From NCBI GenBank assembly GCA_002049825.1, contig MVCZ01000016.1:1-6884 (forward strand): a stretch of 6,884 bases of DNA. The letters are read 5' to 3'. Origin of the DNA: Candidatus Zhuqueibacterota bacterium 4484_188. Its GTDB lineage: Bacteria > Calditrichota > Calditrichia > RBG-13-44-9. This document shows, in pieces, positions 1 through 6,199 of this stretch (positions are counted from its first letter, which is position 1; the number at the start of each line of letters is the position of its first letter). Under the pieces are notes generated by a model. It ran no database searches and had not been told where the DNA came from. It saw only the letters and a list, made by a program, of their open reading frames with translations. The position numbers and the translations under genes were made by a program.

Positions 1-3000
1 TTTTCCCGTTTTCTATCTGGCAAATCCGGTCTTGTTCCAACATAAAAACACGTTCGCGATTTTGAAAAACCTGTTTCACGCGCATATCTTTTTCCAATTT
101 TATTTTTTCCATCCGGTTTCCGGCAAAGTAAAAATACTCATTTTGAGTATTGATAAAACCTAAACCTGGAGTGGCAAATCTGGCACGACCCAAATTCTCA
201 ATTTCTCCGGTGGTAACTTTTAGATTTAAAACCTGCGAACGAAAATCTTCCACAAGAAAAGAAAACGAGTTAACAAACAAAATCCTGCGTATACTCGAGG
301 TAAACGGAAAACGCCGTTCAACGCTCAGTGTGCCCGAGGAAACATCATACGAATAAAGCGAATCGTTGCTTATAAAAAGGATCGAATCATGGTAAACAAA
401 CGGTGATGAAAAGTGATGATTTAATTTGATTATTTGTTTCACCCGCTGAGTATTCAGATTTATCAATTCCAGACTGTGATCGTCTCCGGCCTGATAAGCA
501 GCCAATACTTGTTGTGTTGAAACTGGGTAAAATTTGGGTGAGGATCTGTGCACGCTTGTTTGTTCGAACACGCCCTCTATGGTCCCGGTTTCCAGATTAA
601 GGAGAGAATAGTCTACTGGTTGTTGTAAATTCGGCGCCTGAGATAAAAGAAAAAGTCCGGGGGTAACCGGAATGCCATTAAACTTATACCCAAAAGTGCG
701 GCGCCAGAGGATATTTCCATTATGAAAATCAAGCCTGTATAAAACATTAGGCGTCGCGGTTGACATATCTGAATACAATAAACCCCTGTCGGTGCTGTTT
801 AAGTACCTTTCACCCTGTTGGATTTTAACTGGTGTTTCCCATAAGTATAATCCGGTTCCTTTCATTAAATCAACCAATTGCTTTTTGAAGATATGGGTTT
901 CGGGCAGGAAATTGTACAACCGGGGTAAAAGGCGTACCATCTTTCGTTTGTTGTTGGTTGCTAAAAAACAGCGCAGTTGCAGAAACAGGATATCCAAATT
1001 GTTTGGTTGATACTCATCCAATATTTTATTGGTAATTTGCTCGACAAGCGTATAGCTTTTTAGGGCGAAATAGTTCTGAGCAATTTTTTCATAAATATTT
1101 GCCGTATGAATCGGATCGCGGGTAACCAGGGTATTGAGATTTATTTTCTTAAAAGATTGTTGTTCACAGAAACATAAATGACTCTGGTACACCCTGGTGA
1201 TTTTCGGACGTTTCGATTCGTACTGAAAAAATCCTAAAAACCGGCGGGTAGTGTACTGGTAAAAAGCCAGTCGTGATGCATTTTTCTCTGAAAATACCAG
1301 AATATTTGTTCGCGGGTCCCAGTGGAAAAACGGGAACCGGCCTTTCAACCTCCAGAATATTTTCCCGCTACTTTTTTCAATTCCCATCACCTGATTTCCG
1401 GTGGGAAGAAAGATATATTTGTCGGTTATAAATGGTGGCCGGACCGTTCTACTGGAGATTTTTAGGGAAATGCCTTCTGTTCTCTTTTCCGGATCAAAGA
1501 GCAAAATGGTACCAGACTCTTTGCTCCACAGAAAGATGTCTGTCTGAGAAGGCGATAAAGATACCTGAGGAATATAAATATATGAACCGGGATGTTTTTT
1601 AATATCAAAACTATAGCTGCAATGAATTTTCAGATTTTTTTCAACTTTATAGATACGAAATGTCGTATCCGGGTAAAAAAGGTAAATTTCATTTTTTGTT
1701 CGATCTATACGGTAGTTGCGGCGATAATTTCTTATGCCTAACCGGTAATCATCAGATTTAAGGACGGGGATTCGGGCTAACAGTTTTGAGCTCAGTAGAT
1801 CATAAATTTTTATCTGGCGGTCAGAATCATCAATATAGATCGGTGTGTTTTGAAGCAAACTTATCCGGTGCAATTTCTTCAGTGTGTCGAATAGTGCAAA
1901 GTGAAATCTTTCAACTTTCTTCTTTTCAAAATCAACCGTGTAAGCATCATTGTCATCAAAGAGACCTATTGTTTCAGATTGCCCCGGGAAGAAATATCGC
2001 GATAATGAACCGATATTGAATTTCATAGAAAATATATTCTCAACATTACGAACATCGATATGTTTAATCATCTGGGAATCGCGATCGAGAAAATCAAAAT
2101 ACGGAATATTTATTTTTAAAAGGCTATAGTGAAACCATGGGCTTCGTGTAAATTCGTTTTTTTCAGGAGAATAAGTAAATAATCGCCCTTTTCGGGTATT
2201 CAACATTTTTACAAAGAAAATAAATTTGTTTTGGTAGAAATTTATTTTTTGAATGATAAAATTATTTTCTCTCCCGGGAAAAGAAATTGTCCGCGTAGTC
2301 TGGTCTTCGGGTGTAATAATAACCACTTCTTTGGAACCGAGTTTATACAGACAAAGATACCGGGTGTTTTTAAATATATTTCCTTCCTGATATTTTACCT
2401 CACTGAGTCGGAAATCCTGTTCTCCCGAATCTGTCAGGGCAAATTGCCAATCGATGATTCCCCGTTTATTTGCCTCGGGAAGCGCTTCGTAGAATTCATC
2501 AATCGCTTGCCGATATTCTCCCTTTTTCGATAAAAGCAAACCTTTCATATAATGTGCCCGGGCAAAAAACGGATTAATCGCCAAAGCCTGGTCGCACTTC
2601 TTAATCCCCAGAGAATAATTTCCCTCGTTATAGTAATAGAGTGCATAGGCAAAGTGTTGATAAACATTAATGTTTTTGCTGATATCCGCAGGAGTCTCAT
2701 TCAAAATGGTCTTTTTATCTAAGAGAAAGTCCAACCAATCGGTCATCACCTTACGGCTTATCCACTTGAGGTCATCGAATTTCAACCAGGGAATTTCATA
2801 TTTCCGGGTTTTATCTTTTGCCTCATTAACAAAAGAATAGCTTAAAAAAGGACTCCCCGCCCGGTTTTCTACAGAGAGTTGCATCAGGAAGTTTTTCTGG
2901 TCGCTATTATTTTGAGAACTGGTTTGCCGGGCATTTAACCCGTTCAGCAAAATTTTCAGACCCGCAATACGTTGAAGGTGCTCTCGCAATATTTCAGCTA

Positions 3001-4015
3001 AACTATAAATACGAATTTGCGCTTCCGTTTGAATCGTTTGGTTCAATCGGTAATCAATTTGCACGGTCACCGGTTCGGGCAGCCGGATTTCTTCAAGCGA
3101 CTGAACCTGCACCTGGCGCTCTCTTTGAAACAAGAAATATGATGCAATCCCCAGAATCACAAACATAGCAAAAAGGGGAATCAGCCAAAACCGGTTGTCA
3201 CTTTTCTCAACTTCACGGGTGCTCTCCGACTCAATCGCCTTAAAACTGAGTAACAAATTTTTCGCCGAATGAAAACGTCGCCGGGGTTCTTTGTCCAGGC
3301 ACCGGAGTATTATTTTGGCAAGTGAGGGTGTGACTTTTTTATTCAGTTCTGTCGGATCCCGGGGAATTTCATGAATACTGGCGTAAATTTGCGCCGCCTG
3401 GTTTTCCTTCTGAAAAGGAAGCACACCGGTAAAGATTTCATACAAAATCATGCCCAGCGCATAAATATCGCTCTGAAAGGTTGGCGCAGAACCGGTGATT
3501 TGCTCCGGAGCAATATAGGGAAAAGTGCCCGACATTGCCTCAGATTCGGGCATGTCGTGGTAAATTCCGGCTAAACCAAAATCCAGCAATTTTACTTTTC
3601 CATCGGCAGTAATAAAAACATTGCCCGGTTTCAAATCGCCATGCACCAGGTTGTTCCGGTGAGCTACAGCAACAATTTCTACTAATTCTTTCGCAAATCG
3701 CAAGGCCAACGGAATGCCGACCCGGTGCGTGCCTAAAAAATCGGCAAGTGTTTCCCCATCCACATATTCCATCACAATGCAGGTGCCCTCGGGAGTGTCG
3801 ATTACATCGTAGATGGTTACCACACCGGAATGGTTTAACTGGCTGGCAAGACGCGCTTCGGAAAGGATTTTTTCCCTGTCCAGGTGGCTTTTTTTCAGAA
3901 ATTTTAAGGCGACTTTCCGGTTTAACTGTTCGTCCTCGGCTAAGTACACCACACCCATTCCGCCGCGACCCAATTCATGCAGAATACGAAATTTCCCTAT
4001 TCTTTTTCCATCCAT
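1..4015 (-). CDS. Transmembrane Ser/Thr protein kinase with very large TPR/beta-propeller-like sensor region (3' end outside window)
   Basis: I translated this frame by hand: 1338 codons from the ATG at 4015 to the left edge with no stop, so the C-terminus is missing. An in-frame TAA (4019-4021) lies just upstream, which fixes the start; GGAAG about 11 nt upstream is a weak ribosome site. Residues 1-270 are a Hanks-type kinase: GRGGMG loop (G16, G18, G21), VALK lysine K38, helix-C glutamate E53, HGDLKPGN catalytic loop (D127, K129, N132), DFG 145-147, APE 169-171, D183, R247. All catalytic residues are present, but the HRD arginine is glycine (G126). Residues 276-296 form one transmembrane helix, placing the rest outside the cytoplasm. 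Residues 300-440 resemble a diverged TolB/FlgO-like domain, 449-512 are two TPR units, 519-940 are beta-rich, 945-1050 are helical, and 1079-1338 look PQQ-propeller-like (NGNILW at 1099). The substrate and signal are unknown. It lies 27 nt after amrB, probably in the same operon. Kinase call very sure; outer domains inferred. Confidence 0.93.
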   Translation of the reverse strand, partial: MDGKRIGKFRILHELGRGGMGVVYLAEDEQLNRKVALKFLKKSHLDREKILSEARLASQLNHSGVVTIYDVIDTPEGTCIVMEYVDGETLADFLGTHRVGIPLALRFAKELVEIVAVAHRNNLVHGDLKPGNVFITADGKVKLLDFGLAGIYHDMPESEAMSGTFPYIAPEQITGSAPTFQSDIYALGMILYEIFTGVLPFQKENQAAQIYASIHEIPRDPTELNKKVTPSLAKIILRCLDKEPRRRFHSAKNLLLSFKAIESESTREVEKSDNRFWLIPLFAMFVILGIASYFLFQRERQVQVQSLEEIRLPEPVTVQIDYRLNQTIQTEAQIRIYSLAEILREHLQRIAGLKILLNGLNARQTSSQNNSDQKNFLMQLSVENRAGSPFLSYSFVNEAKDKTRKYEIPWLKFDDLKWISRKVMTDWLDFLLDKKTILNETPADISKNINVYQHFAYALYYYNEGNYSLGIKKCDQALAINPFFARAHYMKGLLLSKKGEYRQAIDEFYEALPEANKRGIIDWQFALTDSGEQDFRLSEVKYQEGNIFKNTRYLCLYKLGSKEVVIITPEDQTTRTISFPGRENNFIIQKINFYQNKFIFFVKMLNTRKGRLFTYSPEKNEFTRSPWFHYSLLKINIPYFDFLDRDSQMIKHIDVRNVENIFSMKFNIGSLSRYFFPGQSETIGLFDDNDAYTVDFEKKKVERFHFALFDTLKKLHRISLLQNTPIYIDDSDRQIKIYDLLSSKLLARIPVLKSDDYRLGIRNYRRNYRIDRTKNEIYLFYPDTTFRIYKVEKNLKIHCSYSFDIKKHPGSYIYIPQVSLSPSQTDIFLWSKESGTILLFDPEKRTEGISLKISSRTVRPPFITDKYIFLPTGNQVMGIEKSSGKIFWRLKGRFPFFHWDPRTNILVFSEKNASRLAFYQYTTRRFLGFFQYESKRPKITRVYQSHLCFCEQQSFKKINLNTLVTRDPIHTANIYEKIAQNYFALKSYTLVEQITNKILDEYQPNNLDILFLQLRCFLATNNKRKMVRLLPRLYNFLPETHIFKKQLVDLMKGTGLYLWETPVKIQQGERYLNSTDRGLLYSDMSTATPNVLYRLDFHNGNILWRRTFGYKFNGIPVTPGLFLLSQAPNLQQPVDYSLLNLETGTIEGVFEQTSVHRSSPKFYPVSTQQVLAAYQAGDDHSLELINLNTQRVKQIIKLNHHFSSPFVYHDSILFISNDSLYSYDVSSGTLSVERRFPFTSSIRRILFVNSFSFLVEDFRSQVLNLKVTTGEIENLGRARFATPGLGFINTQNEYFYFAGNRMEKIKLEKDMRVKQVFQNRERVFMLEQDRICQIENGK

Positions 4016-4042
4016 AGATTATTCTGCTTCCGAAATCAGGTT

Positions 4043-4948
4043 TTAACGATACGCTACACCGCTCATGTACCCCACCACTTGCATGGTGTTCCCGGCAGGC
4101 ACGTCACCGGAAGTGGCGTATTTGAGCACTTTCGTTTTTTTATAACCAAGTAAGGAACAGGCATACATCATGGTAGCAATCGGTCCGTAGCCGCAGGCTT
4201 CAATCTTTCTGCTTTCGCACCCCTCGATTAGTGCCTTAAAATTGCCGGTTTCAAAAAGATTCTGTAAGGATTTGTCCATTTTATAAGCGGTGTCGTAGGC
4301 ATGGTAGTGAGACAGATCGGAAGAAGCAACGATTAGCGCTTTTTTATTTTTCAGAAGGGTTGCCAGCGCATTTGCCAATTCATGAACATTTTCCCACGAC
4401 TGATCAGCCATGACAATCGGAATAAGTTGGAAATCGCCTAACACATATTGCAGAAAGGGAAGTTGAACTTCCAGGGAATGTTCACTTCTGCCCAGCGAGC
4501 TTACCCGGTGTCCCTTCTCGGAAAAATAAATCTTTGTTGACAAATTGGTGAGTTCCTGTGTCAGATTCTTTGAAACCGGAATTTTTCCCAGGGGGGTGGC
4601 GTAAAAATCGCCCGGGTACACAGAAGCCCCGGGAAAATATTCGTAATGTGACGGCGCTACAACTACCACCACGTCGAAAGTTTTCCCCTCGATCTGACGG
4701 TAGGACCAGGCTGCTACCGGCCCGGAATAAACATAGCCGGCATGGGGCGAAACCAACCCGCCTATTTCTCCCTTAACAACTATTTTGGTTTCCGATAGAA
4801 ATTTTTTAATCATCGAAGTCAATTCGGTTGGGTTGCCCGGATAAAACATGTCCGCAACAGCGGGTTTTCTGACCTGAACCGAGGTTTGGGCGTTTAAAAT
4901 GCTGAAGAAAATGAATGCCATGCAAACCACCTCCTTCAAAGTTTTCAT
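4043..4948 (-). CDS. amrB: AmmeMemoRadiSam system protein B (MEMO family), predicted exported
   Basis: The MEMO family shares the LigB-type dioxygenase fold but its bacterial reaction is unknown. With ATG 4948 as residue 1 the protein has 301 residues, normal for the family plus a signal. It opens with an apparent Sec signal (MKTLKEVV, hydrophobic core, cleavage near LNA-Q at about 20), then the family start RKPAVADMFYPG. Conserved blocks follow: SPHAGYVYSG (H69), APSHY (H101), SEHSLEVQLPFL (155-166), SSDLSHY (209-215), CGYGP (C252). H69, H101 and C252 match the positions reported as iron ligands in human MEMO1 (H49, H81, C244), so a metal site is likely intact. Start choice: GAGGGG sits 6 nt before ATG 4948; an upstream GTG at 4987 has no ribosome site and would bury the signal; an ATG at 4921 has a perfect Shine-Dalgarno but loses the charged n-region. 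It follows amrS by 112 nt and precedes the kinase by 27 nt. Family call is firm; export is inferred. Confidence 0.93.
   Translation of the reverse strand: MKTLKEVVCMAFIFFSILNAQTSVQVRKPAVADMFYPGNPTELTSMIKKFLSETKIVVKGEIGGLVSPHAGYVYSGPVAAWSYRQIEGKTFDVVVVVAPSHYEYFPGASVYPGDFYATPLGKIPVSKNLTQELTNLSTKIYFSEKGHRVSSLGRSEHSLEVQLPFLQYVLGDFQLIPIVMADQSWENVHELANALATLLKNKKALIVASSDLSHYHAYDTAYKMDKSLQNLFETGNFKALIEGCESRKIEACGYGPIATMMYACSLLGYKKTKVLKYATSGDVPAGNTMQVVGYMSGVAYR
4927..4936 (-). promoter_or_regulatory. Consensus Shine-Dalgarno inside the 5' end of amrB
   Basis: On the minus strand these bases read AAGGAGGTGG, a full match to the anti-Shine-Dalgarno complement. The AAGGAGGT core lies 7 nt before an in-frame ATG at 4921. 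It overlaps codons 5-8 of the preferred amrB reading. It may drive initiation at residue 10 of that reading, giving a protein beginning MAFIFFSILNAQ. It may also just reflect the Lys-Glu-Val codons. Sequence match is certain; function is uncertain. Confidence 0.45.
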
Positions 4949-5060
4949 TTTGGACCCCTCACAACTTTTCCCTGGTAATACTTTCACAACGTTTTCGAAA
5001 ACACACTTGCAAACCAGCTAAAATTACTTAGAACTCAGGATAATTTATGAAATAATCTTA
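4949..5060 (-). other. amrS-amrB intergenic spacer
   Basis: This 112-nt gap is the only sizeable non-coding stretch in the window. It contains a 12-bp perfect palindrome (4991-5002) and the amrB ribosome site GAGGGG close to ATG 4948. I saw no stem followed by a T-run on either strand, so no intrinsic terminator between the genes, and no convincing -35/-10 pair at normal spacing. Read-through from amrS to amrB is therefore plausible, although an internal promoter cannot be excluded. Confidence 0.5.
4991..5002. promoter_or_regulatory. 12-bp perfect palindrome, candidate operator
   Basis: The sequence GTTTTCGAAAAC is its own reverse complement, and the symmetry stops at the flanking bases (C on the left, A on the right). 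It lies 43 nt upstream of the preferred amrB ATG, which suits a repressor or activator site. In an AT-leaning spacer a 12-bp palindrome can also occur by chance, and no second copy was noticed in the window. Confidence 0.25.
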
Positions 5061-6197
5061 TCAATGCCAAATTCCCGGAATGGTTGCCTGGCAATTCGGG
5101 CATTTTCCATCGACGATTCGATTTTCCAGAATTAAATACCCTCGGCGCCGAATCAGCACCTCGGAACAGTACGGACAATAGGTGCTTTCCGCCCGGTGTC
5201 CCGGCACATTACCGATGTAAACATAGTGCAGTCCCTCCGCCTGACAGATATCGTGCGCCCGCTCCAGGGTTTTCACAGGAGTAGGCGGCAAATTCTGAAG
5301 CTTGTACTGGGGATAAAATCGGGAAAAGTGCAACGGAACATCTTTCCCCAGGTTGGTGCGAATCCATCGTGCTAAATTGCGAAATTCCGCATCGCTGTCG
5401 TTGAGCGTGGGAACAACCAGGTAAACAATCTCGGTCCACATTTTTAGCTTTCGCAGGAGCACTAGAGTATCCAGAACCGGTTTTAACTCCCCGGCGACTA
5501 CTTCCCGGTAAAATTTCTCAGTGATGGCTTTCAGATCAATCTTGACCGCATCAAGCACCTGGCAAAGGTCGGTCATGGGTTCAGCCTGAATGTACCCGTT
5601 GCTGATCATTACGCTTTTCACCCCCGCTTTTCGCCCGGCGGCAGCAGTGTCCAGCATGTATTCCGAAAAAACAACCGGCTCGGTGTAAGTGTAAGCAATG
5701 GTTGGCGCGCCAGCACGCCGGGCTTCCCGCACCACCTTTTCCGGCGGTAAATTCAGGTTGTCAACCTGCTCCGGGCGAATTTGGGAAATCTGCCAGTTCT
5801 GACAAAATTTACAATCTACATTACAACCAACCGTGGCGAGTGAATAAGCAATAGTTCCCGGTAAAAAATGAAACAATGGTTTCTTCTCAATCGGATCGAT
5901 GTGATAGGTACATGGTCGGGAATGAACCAGAGTGTAGTAAACGCCATTCCAATTTTCCCGCACGCCGCAGTATCCGCGCTCGCGATCATCCACTACGCAT
6001 TCCCGCGGACAAAGCTTGCATTTCACTTTTTTGTGGGGTTGTTTTTCGTACCATCGGGCTTCCACACGGTGTTTTTCATCTTTAGCCGGAAGCGAACTGG
6101 CAGCAAACGGGGTTGCACCAGAAATTATCGCCGCGCCGGTAAGTATGCCGCACGACTCCAAAAATTCACGCCGGTTTATTTGTTTTTTCTCAGCCAT
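5061..6197 (-). CDS. amrS: AmmeMemoRadiSam system radical SAM enzyme with Tat signal
   Basis: A radical SAM enzyme related to pyruvate-formate-lyase activases; its target is not established. From ATG 6197 it has 378 residues. The N-terminus is a twin-arginine signal: NRREFLES with R9-R10, a hydrophobic stretch GILTGAAIISGA, and a likely AAS cleavage region around residue 32-34. A cysteine group follows, CKLCPREC (C60, C63, C67) and GYCGVR (C77), then the SAM 4Fe-4S motif CNVDCKFC (C125, C129, C132). TYTEPVVF (170-177), ISNGY (198-202) and KIDLKA (219-224) are typical of the activase barrel. The C-terminus is a zinc-ribbon-like tail, CPYC (341-344) and CPNC (366-369), ending PGIWH, usual in this family. 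ATG 6197 is preferred because it puts the Tat motif at normal distance and starts 2 nt after the DUF362 stop, which suggests translational coupling. A TTG at 6224 would add nine residues and overlap that gene. Family call firm; export is inferred. Confidence 0.95.
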   Translation of the reverse strand: MAEKKQINRREFLESCGILTGAAIISGATPFAASSLPAKDEKHRVEARWYEKQPHKKVKCKLCPRECVVDDRERGYCGVRENWNGVYYTLVHSRPCTYHIDPIEKKPLFHFLPGTIAYSLATVGCNVDCKFCQNWQISQIRPEQVDNLNLPPEKVVREARRAGAPTIAYTYTEPVVFSEYMLDTAAAGRKAGVKSVMISNGYIQAEPMTDLCQVLDAVKIDLKAITEKFYREVVAGELKPVLDTLVLLRKLKMWTEIVYLVVPTLNDSDAEFRNLARWIRTNLGKDVPLHFSRFYPQYKLQNLPPTPVKTLERAHDICQAEGLHYVYIGNVPGHRAESTYCPYCSEVLIRRRGYLILENRIVDGKCPNCQATIPGIWH

Positions 6198-6199
6198 CG

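Noticed and set aside
133..151. Hairpin with 8-bp stems (AATACTCA / TGAGTATT) and a 3-nt loop, looking like a terminator or regulatory stem
   Set aside because: It lies inside the open kinase frame with no T-run on the minus-strand downstream side; in-frame codons pass through it without interruption, so it is most likely coincidental.
150..2533. Several plus-strand open frames of 60-100 codons across the kinase region
   Set aside because: They overlap a 1338-codon minus-strand frame with clear protein domains, have no family features and no good ribosome sites, so they are antisense shadows.
4016..4042. Possible terminator or promoter between amrB and the kinase
   Set aside because: The 27-nt gap contains no inverted repeat and is too short for a promoter with its own leader; it looks like an ordinary intra-operon spacer.
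4043..4948. Link between AmrB and kinase signalling by analogy with human MEMO1 and ErbB2 signalling
   Set aside because: The human role was named from a eukaryotic receptor pathway and gives no mechanism transferable to a bacterial Hanks-type kinase; only gene order and topology support any link here.
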